NCBI RefSeq assembly: GCF_016921115.1
Contig: NZ_JAFFZS010000019.1
Span: forward strand, 62,001 to 126,000
DNA from: Streptomyces actuosus
GTDB taxonomy: Bacteria; Actinomycetota; Actinomycetes; Streptomycetales; Streptomycetaceae
Direction of reading: 5' to 3'
DNA length: 64,000 nucleotides
Part shown: positions 51,495 through 60,838 of the stretch, in pieces
Position numbering within the stretch: position 1 is the first letter of the stretch
Layout: the number at the start of each line of letters is the position of its first letter
Made by a program: the position numbers and the translations under genes
Notes under the pieces: model-generated
Told to the model about the DNA's origin: nothing
Seen by the model: the letters and a program-made list of their open reading frames with translations, nothing else
Databases searched by the model: none

Positions 51495-53603
51495 TCAGGC
51501 CGGGCGCATCAGCACCGTCATGCTCCGGTCCACCAGCGTCAGCCGGTCCCCGGCCTCCACCTTCACGCCCGTACCGGGCGGCACGCCCTCGTCGAGGGAG
51601 GTGTCCACGACGACCTGCCACTGCCGGCCGTGGTCCACCGGCACCACGAATTCCAGGGGCTCGGGCGAGGCGTTGAACATCAGCAGGAAGGAGTCGTCGG
51701 TGATGCGCTCCCCGCGCGCCCCGGGCTCGGAGATGGCGTTTCCGTTGAGGAACACCGTCAGAGCCGAGGCGGGAGCCGACTCCCAGTCCCGCTGCTTCAT
51801 CTCCCGGCCCTCCGGTGTGAACCAGGCGATGTCGGACAGGTCGTCGTGGGTGCCTTCCACCGGTCGCCCGTGGAAGAAGCGGCGCCGCCGGAAGACCGGA
51901 TGATCCTTGCGCAGCCACACCATCGCGCGCGTGAAGTCCAGCAGCGGGTGCCCCTCCTCGGGCCACCTCACCCACGCCAGCTCGCTGTCCTGGCAGTAGG
52001 CGTTGTTGTTGCCCCGCTGCGTCCGGGCGAACTCGTCGCCGTGGCTGATCATGGGGACGCCCTGGGACAGCATCAGCGTGGCGACGAAGTTCCGCATCTG
52101 CCGGGCCCGCAGCGCGAGCACCTGCGGATCGTCGGTCTCGCCCTCGGTGCCGCAGTTCCAGGACCGGTTGTGGCTCTCGCCGTCCCGGTTGTCCTCGCCG
52201 TTGGCCTCGTTGTGCTTGTGGTTGTAGGAGACCATGTCGTGCAGCGTGAAGCCGTCGTGGCAGGTGACGAAGTTGATGGAGGCCAGCGGCCGGCGCCCGT
52301 CGTCCTGGTACAGGTCGGACGATCCGGTCAGCCGCGAGGCGAACTCCGCCAGGGTGCGCGGCTCGCCCCGCCACAGGTCGCGCACGGTGTCGCGGTACTT
52401 GCCGTTCCACTCGGTCCACAGCGGCGGGAAGTTGCCCACCTGGTAGCCGCCCTCGCCCACGTCCCACGGCTCGGCGATCAGCTTCACCTGGGAGACCACC
52501 GGGTCCTGCTGCACCAGGTCGAAGAACGACGACAGCCGGTCCACCTCGTGGAACTGCCGGGCGAGGGTCGCCGCGAGGTCGAAGCGGAAGCCGTCCACGT
52601 GCATCTCGGTGACCCAGTACCGCAGCGAATCCATGATCATCTGCAGTACGTGCGGGGAGCGCATCAGCAGGCTGTTGCCGGTGCCCGTGGTGTCCATGTA
52701 GTAGCGCTGGTCGGCGGTCAGGCGGTAGTAGCGCGGGTTGTCCAGGCCCCGGAAGGACAGGGTGGGGCCGAGATGGTTGCCCTCGGCGGTGTGGTTGTAG
52801 ACGACGTCGAGGATGACCTCGATGCCCGCCTCGTGCAGCGCGCGCACCGCCGACTTGAACTCCAGCACCTGCTGCCCGCGGTCGCCCCAGGAGGCGTAGG
52901 CGTTGTGCGGGGCGAAGAAGCCGATGGTGTTGTAGCCCCAGTAGTTGTTCAGGCCCATGTCGACCAGGCGGTGATCGTTGACGAACTGGTGCACCGGCAT
53001 CAGTTCCAGCGCCGTCACGCCCAGCTCGGTCAGGTGCTCGATGACCGCGGGGTGGGCGAGCCCCGCGTAGGTCCCGCGCAGCTCCTCCGGCAGCCCCGGA
53101 TGGCGCATCGTGAGCCCTTTGACGTGGGCCTCGTAGATCACGGTGTGGTGGTAGTCGGTGCGCGGCCTGCGGTCGTCGCCCCAGTCGAAGTAGGGATTGA
53201 CCACGACCGACGACATCGTGTGCGGCGCCGAGTCCAGGTCGTTGCGCCTGTCCGGTGCGCCGAAGTGGTAGCCGTACACCTCCTCGCCCCATTGGATCGA
53301 GCCGCTGATCGCACGCGCGTACGGATCCAGCAGGAGCTTCGCCGAATTGCAGCGCAGCCCGCGCTCGGGTGCGTACGGACCGTGCGCGCGGTAGCCGTAG
53401 CGCTGTCCGGGCATGATGCCCGGTACGTACGCGTGGCGCACGAACGCGTCGCTCTCCCGCAGCTCGATCGCCGTCTCCGAGCCGTCGTCGTGCAGCAGAC
53501 ACAGCTCTACTCGGTCCGCGGCCTCCGTGAAGACCGCGAAATTCGTGCCGGCGCCGTCATAGGTGGCACCGAGTGGATATGCCTCGCCAGGCCAGACCTG
53601 CAT
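51495..53603 (-). CDS. glgX: glycogen debranching enzyme
   Basis: 702 residues from ATG 53603 (MQVWPGEAYPLGATYDGAG). N-terminal CBM48 (1-140), then GH13_11: EAHVKGLTMRHPG, LDVVYNHTAEGNHLGP, nucleophile D342 in DGFRFDLAA, acid E378 in LIAEPWDVG, and FVTCHDGFTLHD. The enzyme cuts alpha-1,6 branches and supplies linear chains to TreY. The C-terminal beta domain closes with LVDRSMTVLMRPA. A 28-base palindrome lies 119 bases upstream. Confidence 0.96.
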   Translation of the reverse strand: MQVWPGEAYPLGATYDGAGTNFAVFTEAADRVELCLLHDDGSETAIELRESDAFVRHAYVPGIMPGQRYGYRAHGPYAPERGLRCNSAKLLLDPYARAISGSIQWGEEVYGYHFGAPDRRNDLDSAPHTMSSVVVNPYFDWGDDRRPRTDYHHTVIYEAHVKGLTMRHPGLPEELRGTYAGLAHPAVIEHLTELGVTALELMPVHQFVNDHRLVDMGLNNYWGYNTIGFFAPHNAYASWGDRGQQVLEFKSAVRALHEAGIEVILDVVYNHTAEGNHLGPTLSFRGLDNPRYYRLTADQRYYMDTTGTGNSLLMRSPHVLQMIMDSLRYWVTEMHVDGFRFDLAATLARQFHEVDRLSSFFDLVQQDPVVSQVKLIAEPWDVGEGGYQVGNFPPLWTEWNGKYRDTVRDLWRGEPRTLAEFASRLTGSSDLYQDDGRRPLASINFVTCHDGFTLHDMVSYNHKHNEANGEDNRDGESHNRSWNCGTEGETDDPQVLALRARQMRNFVATLMLSQGVPMISHGDEFARTQRGNNNAYCQDSELAWVRWPEEGHPLLDFTRAMVWLRKDHPVFRRRRFFHGRPVEGTHDDLSDIAWFTPEGREMKQRDWESAPASALTVFLNGNAISEPGARGERITDDSFLLMFNASPEPLEFVVPVDHGRQWQVVVDTSLDEGVPPGTGVKVEAGDRLTLVDRSMTVLMRPA

Positions 53604-54303
53604 GGATACGACTCTTTCAGGTGTGCGGCGCCACAGGGAGCGCCTTCGGTCCGAGTCTCCCCGAAAGTGATGGAACCGTCCCCGCCGTGCACCCCTCCTA
53701 CCGTGCGACCAGTCGGTAACCGTGGTACGCCCGTGCACGGGCGTACCACTGGTGCGCATGCCCACTCCCGGGGACACGGGTGGAGTGGCTGGACCCTGCG
53801 CACCCGATGGTGAGCCGCCGTCTGTGTGAGACGGCGGCCGGGCGCGGCTGTCGCGGTGGCGGGGGTCGCCGCGGCGGCCGCGACCGTACCGCCGGACGCG
53901 CCGGGAACCGCCCCCGCCCGGGCTCCGCTGCGTGCCGGGCCGGTGGGCCGGTCCGGGTCCCGGCGGCGGACACCCCGCGGTGAAGCGGCACGCCCGCACC
54001 CCGACCGCCCGCCGATCCGATCCCGGCGCGGCGGGAGCCGAAGCCGGTCCGCCCGCCACGGCACCTTTGTTCGTACGCGTGTGCGGGTGCGGTCTCCTCG
54101 GTTCTGTGTCGTCGCACTCCGCCGGCGGGGCGCCGCTATGAATCCGCTCACTCCGTCGGCCCGCCATGATCGGAACGGGCAAGCGGAATCGTGCAGTTGG
54201 GAAACGACCCTGTCCATCCGGCTGCATCGCCGACCGCTCCCGGAGTACGCTTCCTTGATCGTTGAGACGGGGTGTGCCCGGGGGAGTGGAAGGCGGTGCG
54301 CGG
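53604..54303. other. 700-base divergent intergenic region
   Basis: Between glgX (minus) and the HEPN gene (plus). It holds the 28-base palindrome at 53722-53749 and otherwise only GC-rich pseudo-frames. Both promoters must lie here; none was clear by eye. Confidence 0.5.
53722..53749. promoter_or_regulatory. perfect 28-bp palindrome upstream of glgX
   Basis: The arm gtggtacgcccgtg (53722-53735) is followed directly by its exact reverse complement (53736-53749), no loop. It is 119 bases before the glgX start and over 550 from the HEPN gene. A loopless palindrome this long suggests a dimeric-regulator operator or a cruciform; a terminator is less likely because no gene ends here. Confidence 0.6.
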
Positions 54304-55542
54304 GTGGGCTCGGGAGGGTTGGAGCTGCCCCCTGGTGACGAGGGTCACGAGGGGAACTCCACAGACGTCCCGCCCGGCACGGTGTCCCTGGCCAGGCCGA
54401 TGGAGCCGAACTCCATCGGCCCGGAACTGGACTGGGACGCCGACGCCTGGCGCGAGGTGCGCACGCGTGCCCAGCGCGCGGGCCGGGCGTACATATGGCT
54501 GAATCTGGTCGAACAGCGACTGCGTGCCGTGGTGGCCGCCGTGCTGCGGCCCGTCTACGAGCCCGTCCACGGCGACGACTGGGTGGTCGCCGCGGCCGGA
54601 CCCGCCGGCCAGGAGTGGGTCCAGCGTGCCGTCGCCGTCCGCGAGGTGAGCCGCCGCAAGGGCTATCTGCTGGACCCGGCCGACGACAACGTCATCAGCT
54701 TCCTCACCCTGCCCCAGCTGCGCGAGCTGATGGTGCAGCACTGGCCCTGCTTCGAGCCGTACTTCGACGACCGCAGGGACCTCGAACTGGCGCTGGACGA
54801 ACTGGAGGTCACCCGCAACGTCGTCTCCCGGAACCGCGCCCTGTCCGAGGCCGTGCTGAACCAGGCGGAACGGGCGTCCGCCCGGCTGCTGGAGATGCTC
54901 GGCACGGGCGGCGACGTCCCCTCCGCGCGCCGCCTCCCCGTCGACGCCGTCGAGGACCTCGTCGGCGACCGGTACGCGGACGTCGTCGCCGTGCACCCCG
55001 ACCGGGTCCGGCTGCTGCGCCAGTTCCCGGCCGAGGACATCTTCGGCGGTGCGCGCCGTCTCGACGCCCTCGGTATCGGCCTCAACCTGCTCGTGCAGAA
55101 CTTCTCCGGGCGGCGCCTGGTCCGGCTCGCCGAGGCCGGCTGCCGCGTGCGGCTGCTGTTCCTCAACCCCGCCTCCAGCGCCGTGAAGCGGCGCGAGCGG
55201 GAACTGGGCCTCAAGCGCGGGGAGCTGAGCCGCGCGGTCGAGATGAACATCCTCCACATGCGCCGGGTCCGCTCCCGGTTGCGCGACCCCGGCGCCTTCC
55301 AGATCCAGGTCTACGACGAGACACCGCGGTTCACCGCTTACCTCGTCGACGGCGACGGCTCCGACGGCATCGCGGTCGTACAGGCCTATCTGCGGCGGGC
55401 CCGCGGCATGGAGTCACCGGTGCTGGTGCTGCGCAACGGCGACCGGGTGGTCACGTCCGACGAGGCCGACGAAGCAGGCCTGTTCCCCACCTACCGCGAG
55501 GAGTTCGAGCTGGCCTGGGCCGATTCGCGCCCGGTGTCCTGA
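54304..55542 (+). CDS. SAV2148-family HEPN-domain protein
   Basis: 412 residues from GTG 54304 (MGSGGLELPPGDEGHEG), which matches the start I recall for this family; a TTG 42 bases earlier is less likely. Residues 40-215 are helical with AYIWLNLVEQRLRAVV and SRNRALSEAVLNQAERAS, the HEPN-like part. Residues 235-400 resemble a phospholipase-D-like fold (GIGLNLLVQNFSGRRLVRLAEAGCRVRLLFLNPAS) without HKD motifs. The canonical HEPN R-x4-6-H is not evident. Function unknown; HEPN proteins are often RNases. Confidence 0.8.
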   Translation: MGSGGLELPPGDEGHEGNSTDVPPGTVSLARPMEPNSIGPELDWDADAWREVRTRAQRAGRAYIWLNLVEQRLRAVVAAVLRPVYEPVHGDDWVVAAAGPAGQEWVQRAVAVREVSRRKGYLLDPADDNVISFLTLPQLRELMVQHWPCFEPYFDDRRDLELALDELEVTRNVVSRNRALSEAVLNQAERASARLLEMLGTGGDVPSARRLPVDAVEDLVGDRYADVVAVHPDRVRLLRQFPAEDIFGGARRLDALGIGLNLLVQNFSGRRLVRLAEAGCRVRLLFLNPASSAVKRRERELGLKRGELSRAVEMNILHMRRVRSRLRDPGAFQIQVYDETPRFTAYLVDGDGSDGIAVVQAYLRRARGMESPVLVLRNGDRVVTSDEADEAGLFPTYREEFELAWADSRPVS

Positions 55543-55674
55543 AATGCCCGGCAGGTGAGGCATGTCCCGGCCGTGCCGTGCCGGGCCCCGAGCGGAATCC
55601 GCGCGTCGGATTGTCAGTGGCCCGTGCGAAGGTGGAGGCCACTGGGGGAACGCACCACCATGAAGGGGGACGCC

Positions 55675-56385
55675 ATGGCCTGGCACCGCGAGCTGCTCAT
55701 CGGCTTCGACCTGGAGACGACCGGGACGGACGTCGAGGCCGATCGCATCGTCACCGCCGCGGTCGTGGCACTGGAGCCCGACGGGACCGTGTCCTCGGAG
55801 CGGACCTGGCTGCTCGACCCCGGGGTCGCGATACCCGCTCAGGCGTCGGCGATCCACGGCATCTCCACGGACCACGCCCGCCGGCACGGTCTCCCGGCCG
55901 CGTCTTCCGTCGAGGACATAGCGGAGGCCGTCGCCGAGGTCCTGCGCTCGGGGACCCCGCTGGTCGTGATGAACGCGCGCTACGACCTGTCGCTCCTGGA
56001 CCGCGAGTGCCGCCGGTACGGGCTGCGGTCGATCACCGAGCGGCTCGGCACCGCACCCGCACCGGTCGTCGACCCGCTCGTGATCGACAAGCACGTCGAC
56101 AAGTACCGGAAGGGCAAGCGCGCCCTGCACGCGCTGTGCGCGCACTACGGCGTGACGCTGGAGGAAGCGCACGACGCGAGGGCGGACGCGGTCGCCGCCG
56201 TCCGGGTGGTGCGGAGCATGGGGGAGAGGCACCGGCCCGTGGGGGCCATGTCCCTGACGGACCTGCACGCACTCCAGATCCGCGCGGCGGCCGCGCAGTC
56301 GGCCTCGCTGCAGGCGTACCTGCGGCGGACGAATCCGACCGCGGTCGTCGAATCGGCCTGGCCGGTGATCCCGCGCAGCAGGTGA
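55675..56385 (+). CDS. DnaQ-like 3'-5' exonuclease
   Basis: 236 residues from ATG 55675, with AAGGGGG just upstream. DEDDh motifs: FDLETTGTDVEADRIV (Asp, Glu), VVMNARYDLSLLDREC (Asp) and HDARADAVAAVRV (His and Asp). It resembles the epsilon proofreading subunit but stands alone, so it is more likely a repair or RNA-processing nuclease. Confidence 0.92.
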   Translation: MAWHRELLIGFDLETTGTDVEADRIVTAAVVALEPDGTVSSERTWLLDPGVAIPAQASAIHGISTDHARRHGLPAASSVEDIAEAVAEVLRSGTPLVVMNARYDLSLLDRECRRYGLRSITERLGTAPAPVVDPLVIDKHVDKYRKGKRALHALCAHYGVTLEEAHDARADAVAAVRVVRSMGERHRPVGAMSLTDLHALQIRAAAAQSASLQAYLRRTNPTAVVESAWPVIPRSR

Positions 56386-56727
56386 CCGGGGCGCCGAAGA
56401 CACCTTCGGGCGCGAGGAACCAACCGGCGGAAGCGTCCGCCAGGGCATGCCCCCCGGCGTCGCGGCAGGCGGCCGAAGCTCCGTCGCAGGCCTGCCTGGT
56501 CGAGCACATGGCGCATCGGGACCACGGGAAGCGACCCGTTCGAGGCGGCTCCTCGTGCGGCCACGGCATCCGTGGCGCCGACCAGGTCGATCAGCCTCGC
56601 CGCCGGAACGGCGAGCGGGCCCGCCGGCCCCGCGCCCGCCGGCCCCGCGCCCGCCGTCGTCGCGGACCCGCTCACCGGCTCGCAGCCGGGCCGTGGACGG
56701 TTCCCACGGCCACCCGCCGCGCGGGGG
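56386..56727. other. intergenic region with short repeats
   Basis: About 340 bases between convergent genes. Includes a triplicated ccggccccgcgcccg-type unit near 56620-56660. No gene seen. Confidence 0.5.
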
Positions 56728-57114
56728 TCACGTGTACTGGGCGATCTGGATCACGTTGCCGCAGGTGTCGTCCAGCACCGCCGTGATGACCGGGCCCAGG
56801 TCCTGCGGCTCCTGGGTGAACCGCACCCCGAGTGCACGCAACCGGTCGAACTCGGCGAACACGTCGTCCACGGCGAACGAGGTGGCCGGGACACCGTCCG
56901 CGGCCAGGCCCGTCTTGTACGGCTTCACGGCGGGGTGCGCCTCGGGCTCCAGCACCAACTCGGTGCCGTCCGGGTCCTCGGGCGAGACCACGGTCAGCCA
57001 CCGGTGCTCGCCGAGCGGGACGTCGGCCTTCTTCACGAAGCCCAGGACGTCGGTGTAGAAGCGCAGAGCCTTGTCCTGGTCGTCGACGAAGACGCTGGAC
57101 AGGTGGATCCTCAT
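56728..57114 (-). CDS. VOC family protein
   Basis: 128 residues from ATG 57114 after GGGAGC. The glyoxalase fold is clear: HLSSVFVDDQDKALRFYTDVLGFVKKADVP, GTELVLEP, FAVDDVFAEFDRLRALGVRFTQEPQDLG and DDTCGNVIQIAQ. Actinobacterial homologues are of unknown substrate. It stands alone. Confidence 0.88.
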   Translation of the reverse strand: MRIHLSSVFVDDQDKALRFYTDVLGFVKKADVPLGEHRWLTVVSPEDPDGTELVLEPEAHPAVKPYKTGLAADGVPATSFAVDDVFAEFDRLRALGVRFTQEPQDLGPVITAVLDDTCGNVIQIAQYT

Positions 57115-57368
57115 GAAGTGCTCCCAGGATGTGCCGTGTGCCTGCCCGGCGCCGTGAGGACGCCGGCTGCCGCGCACCTCACCCTAGGCGGATCCGCCGC
57201 GCTCGTCCCCTCTCCCCGTGGGGCGCGCCGACGGCGGGGACAGGGCACCCCCTCGACGGTGGGCAGCGCCCCCTGCGCCCGCTCCGGACCTTGCCGTGTC
57301 GTCGGCACGTGGGTGCAGTCGGTCCCGGGCCTTTCGCGGTGGCCCCGCCGGCCGGGCGCCCAGGGCCG

Positions 57369-58475
57369 TCACACCCCGGCCCTCGCCCCGGGCGCCGGGT
57401 CGGCCGGAGAGGAGGTCTCCGCCGTACCGGTGCACGGGGCCGCCGACGGTGCGCCAGGCCTGCCGGCGGGCTCGTCGACGATCCCGGTCGTGCCGGACTG
57501 CGCCCAGGGAGAGCGGCCGAGGGAACTGCTCCCGCGGTTCCGGGCCTTCGCGGCACGGTGGGCGGCCCGGTCTCCTGCGGCGTCCGCCCCGGCCGCCGTC
57601 CGCGTGGCCCGGTGGGAGCGTTCCACGGCCTGGGCCCGGTAGGTGGCGGCGACCATGAGCGCCGCGCCGAGGGCGGTGAGCGGGGTGAAACGCTCCCCGG
57701 CGAGACCGACGCCCACGACCGCGGCCCACACGGGTTCCGTGCCCAGCAGCAGGCTGGCCCGGCTCGCCGACGTGCGCTGCACCGCCCAGGTCTGTGCGAG
57801 GAAGGCGAAGACGCTGCAGAACACGGCCAGGTACACCAGCTGCCCCCAGGTGCTGCCCGAGGCGCGGACCAGGTCCGGCAGACCGCCCGCGGACAGCGGC
57901 AGGAACAGCGCCGCACCGACGAGGGTCTGCACCGCCGTCAGGTGCACCGGCCGCACCGTCCGCCGAGCGGTGATCCGCCCGACGAGCGCCACATGACCGG
58001 CCCTCACCCCGGCCGCGGCCAGCATCAGCAGATCGCCGAGGCGCGGCGCGTGGAAACCGTTGCCCGACATCAGCAGCGCGACGGCCGGTACGCACAGTCC
58101 GGCCGCGGCGTAGAAGGAGACAGGGAGCCCGCCCGGGTGACCGGACCGGTCCAGCAGCGGGGTGAGCACGATGGTCAGGCTGATGATGATCCCGGCGTTG
58201 GCGGCGGTGGTGTGGGCGACCCCGTACGTCTCCACCACCAGCACCGCGGCCTGCGTGAGCCCCAGCGGCAACCCGGCCCGCACCTCGTCCCGGGACCAGC
58301 CGCTCCGCAGAGCGCCCACCGAACCGAGACAGACGACGGCGGCGAGGGCGTAGCGGGCGAACAGCACCGTGAGCACGGGCAGGGCTGCCGCGGCCGTCTG
58401 GGCGGACAGGTAACTGGAGCCCCAGACGAGGGCGACGAGCAGGAGTACCACATCGGTACGGCGGGTGTCGGTCAC
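57369..58475 (-). CDS. EamA-family (drug/metabolite) exporter
   Basis: About 368 residues from GTG 58475; GTG 58490 is an alternative. Ten hydrophobic segments in two EamA repeats (LLLVALVWGSSYLSAQTAAAALPVLTVLFARYALA; LVYLAVFCSVFAFLAQTWAVQRTSASRASLLLGTEPVWAAVVGVGLAGE). A long Pro/Ala/Ser cytoplasmic tail (about 300-368) is unusual for the family. Substrate unknown. It diverges from a LysR gene with an operator-like palindrome between them. Confidence 0.9.
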   Translation of the reverse strand: MTDTRRTDVVLLLVALVWGSSYLSAQTAAAALPVLTVLFARYALAAVVCLGSVGALRSGWSRDEVRAGLPLGLTQAAVLVVETYGVAHTTAANAGIIISLTIVLTPLLDRSGHPGGLPVSFYAAAGLCVPAVALLMSGNGFHAPRLGDLLMLAAAGVRAGHVALVGRITARRTVRPVHLTAVQTLVGAALFLPLSAGGLPDLVRASGSTWGQLVYLAVFCSVFAFLAQTWAVQRTSASRASLLLGTEPVWAAVVGVGLAGERFTPLTALGAALMVAATYRAQAVERSHRATRTAAGADAAGDRAAHRAAKARNRGSSSLGRSPWAQSGTTGIVDEPAGRPGAPSAAPCTGTAETSSPADPAPGARAGV

Positions 58476-58521
58476 CCGCCCACGGTGCACCGCCGCCGAC
58501 CGTGCAGCCCACCACCACTTC

Positions 58522-58538
58522 CTGAAAGGATCTTTCAG
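58522..58538. promoter_or_regulatory. palindrome CTGAAAGGATCTTTCAG, LysR operator candidate, with leaderless promoter beyond
   Basis: Seven-base arms with a three-base centre, lying in the divergent EamA/LysR region. On the LysR side TACACT (58558-58563) is six bases before the ATG at 58570, indicating a leaderless transcript whose -35 overlaps the right arm. Binding there would allow autorepression. Confidence 0.6.
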
Positions 58539-58569
58539 TTTTCCTTCATCGGGTCCTTACACTGCGGGC

Positions 58570-59484
58570 ATGGACGAACGGCAACTGCGGATTCTGCGGG
58601 AACTGGGCGAACTGGGCAGCGTCAGCGCGGTCGCCGAGGCGATGCTGGTGACACCGTCGGCGATCTCGCAGCAACTGCGGCTGCTCCAGCGCTCCCTCCC
58701 GGTGCCGCTCACCGAGAGGCAGGGCAGGCGGCTGGTGCTCACCGACGCCGGGCAGGCGCTGGCCGCCGCGGCCGTCGAGGTGGAGACCGCGCTGGCCCGG
58801 GCCCGGGGCGCCGTGGAGGAGTTCGCCGCCCGACCCGACGGCGAGGTGTCGGTGGCGGCGTTCCACAGCGCGGGCGCGGCGTTCTTCCCGCTGCTGCTGC
58901 GTGCCCTGTCCGCACCCGGCATGCCCCGGGCCGTGCTCGCCGACCAGGACGTGACGCAGGAGGACTTCCCACGGCTCACCCGGGAGTACGACCTGGTGCT
59001 CGCCCACCGCCTCGACCACACCCCGACATGGCCGGGCACGGTGATCGCGACGACACTGCTGCGTGAGCCGCTCGACGTCGCCATGCCGGTCGGTCACCGG
59101 CTGGCGGCCGAGCGGCGCCTTGCCCCGCTCGACGTGGCCGACGAGCCGTGGGTCACCGTGCACGACGGCTTCCCGGTGCTGGCGACGATCGAGGCGATCG
59201 CCGCCGCGGCCGGCCGCCGGCTCCGGCTCGCTCACCGCATCAACGAGTTCGCGGTGGTCGCCGAGGTGGTGGCTGCCGGGGGAGGCATCGCACTGATGCC
59301 GCGCTGGACCATGCGTTCCCACCCCGGCATCGTCCTGCGCCCCCTCAGCGGCGTGCGGGCCCGACGGCACATCGACGCCCTCCACCGCCCCGAGCGCACC
59401 GCCCGCACGGCCGTCCGTACCGTTCTGACCCACCTGCACCGGGCCGCCCGGACCATCCAGGACCGTGAGGAGCACGCGCCGTAG
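58570..59484 (+). CDS. LysR-family transcriptional regulator of the EamA exporter
   Basis: 304 residues from ATG 58570. The helix-turn-helix is RQLRILRELGELGSVSAVAEAMLVTPSAISQQLRLLQRSLPVPLTERQGRRLVLTDAG. The effector domain is full length. It is divergent from the exporter gene, the standard layout for local control. Confidence 0.92.
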   Translation: MDERQLRILRELGELGSVSAVAEAMLVTPSAISQQLRLLQRSLPVPLTERQGRRLVLTDAGQALAAAAVEVETALARARGAVEEFAARPDGEVSVAAFHSAGAAFFPLLLRALSAPGMPRAVLADQDVTQEDFPRLTREYDLVLAHRLDHTPTWPGTVIATTLLREPLDVAMPVGHRLAAERRLAPLDVADEPWVTVHDGFPVLATIEAIAAAAGRRLRLAHRINEFAVVAEVVAAGGGIALMPRWTMRSHPGIVLRPLSGVRARRHIDALHRPERTARTAVRTVLTHLHRAARTIQDREEHAP

Positions 59485-59581
59485 ACGGCACCGGACTCCG
59501 CAGGGCACCGCGGACGGGCCGCGGCCGCCCGGCGGCAGCCGAAACCGCGGGGGCCCGTGCACTCGATCCGCCGTCCGGCGA

Positions 59582-60445
59582 TCAGAACGGAAACCAGCGC
59601 ACCGTCTCGTCGCCGTCCCGCAGGGACGCCACCCGCCGCTCGAACTCGGCCAGCGCGCCGGGGTTGCTCGGCGCGTGCTGGGCCACCCACGCGCAGCTCG
59701 CCGTCTCCCGCGCGCCCCGCAGCACCGAGCACCCCTCCCACTCCCGCACGTCCCAGCCGTAGGCCGCCGTGAACGAGTCGTACGCGGCGCTCGGCAGTCC
59801 ATAGCGGTCGTGGGACAGGGCCATCACGACCAGGTCGTGCTCGCGGAGGTCGGCGGAGAAGGTCTCCAGGTCGACCAGGACCGGACCGCCGGGACCGATG
59901 TGCACGTTGCGCGGCAGCGCGTCGCCGTGGATGGGGCCCGGCGGCAGCTGCGGCGTCAGGGCGGCGGCAGCCTCGGCGAAGCCGTCACGGCGCTCGCGCA
60001 GATACGCGGCGTCGCCCGGATCGATCGCCTCCCCCGCGAGGCGGAGCCAGCGTTCCACCCCGCCCAGCAGCTCGCGCGGCGGCAGGGCGAACGAGGGCGC
60101 GGGCAGCGCGTGCACGCGCCGGAGCAGTGCGGCCAGGTCCTCCGGCTCGGCGGGCCGCACCGGATCGGGGAGCCGGTGCCACACCGTCACCGGGTGCCCC
60201 GCCACCAGCAGCGGCTCCGGCCCGGCGGCCCGGACGGCCGGCACGCCCTCCCCGGCCAGCCACAGGGCGATGTCGAGCTCCCGGCGCGCCCGGTCCAGCA
60301 GTTCGGCGTCCCGGGCCACCTTCACGACCAGGTCGCCGGCGGCGAACACCGCGTTCTCCCCGAGGGCGAGCAGCCGCGCGTCGCCGGCCGGCCCCGGCAG
60401 CACCCCGGCCGCGGCCAGTACCTCCCGTGCGCGTGCCTCGTCCAT
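59582..60445 (-). CDS. aminoglycoside-phosphotransferase-family kinase
   Basis: 287 residues from ATG 60445 after GGAGGCGGAGGACG. Motifs are complete: VVKVARD (ATP Lys), PGPIHGDALPRNVHIG (catalytic Asp and Asn) and VLVDLETFS (metal Asp). In contrast to the protein at 42144 this one should be active. Substrate could be an aminoglycoside, choline or another small molecule. Confidence 0.88.
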   Translation of the reverse strand: MDEARAREVLAAAGVLPGPAGDARLLALGENAVFAAGDLVVKVARDAELLDRARRELDIALWLAGEGVPAVRAAGPEPLLVAGHPVTVWHRLPDPVRPAEPEDLAALLRRVHALPAPSFALPPRELLGGVERWLRLAGEAIDPGDAAYLRERRDGFAEAAAALTPQLPPGPIHGDALPRNVHIGPGGPVLVDLETFSADLREHDLVVMALSHDRYGLPSAAYDSFTAAYGWDVREWEGCSVLRGARETASCAWVAQHAPSNPGALAEFERRVASLRDGDETVRWFPF

Positions 60446-60838
60446 CGTCCTCCGCCTCCGCGTCCCGTTCCCGTCCCGCTGCTGCGCGGTCGCCGGCCAG
60501 TCTCGCACCGGCGGGCGTCGTCCCCGCCGCCCGTCCGCGCAGGTGACCGCGCCGGGGTGGGCGACCGGCACCGCGCGGACGGCTGTTCAGGCCGCGCGCG
60601 ACCCGGCCGTGCCCGACGGGCCGCTGCGGCCGCGCCCGGCCCGGGGGCGCGATCTGCCGCGCGCGACCCCGCTGCGGGGAGGGGCCCGTACGGCGGTGCG
60701 CGTCACGGCCGACCGCCCGGCCGTGACCGGCGCCCCGCGGCGCGCACCGCGAGGGCGGCGGGCGGTGGCGGTGCGCCACCGACGCGGTGGGCACGGCCGA
60801 GGGCCCGCCGGAGGCCGGCGGGCCCTCGGGGCCGGGGG
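60446..60838. other. intergenic region with terminator of the MMPL gene
   Basis: About 390 bases. The only clear structure is the hairpin at 60797-60829. The rest is GC-rich with no convincing gene. Confidence 0.5.
60797..60829 (-). terminator. 15-bp perfect hairpin after the MMPL gene
   Basis: ccgagggcccgccgg (60797-60811) is exactly complementary to 60815-60829 around agg, ten bases beyond the MMPL stop. Confidence 0.8.
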
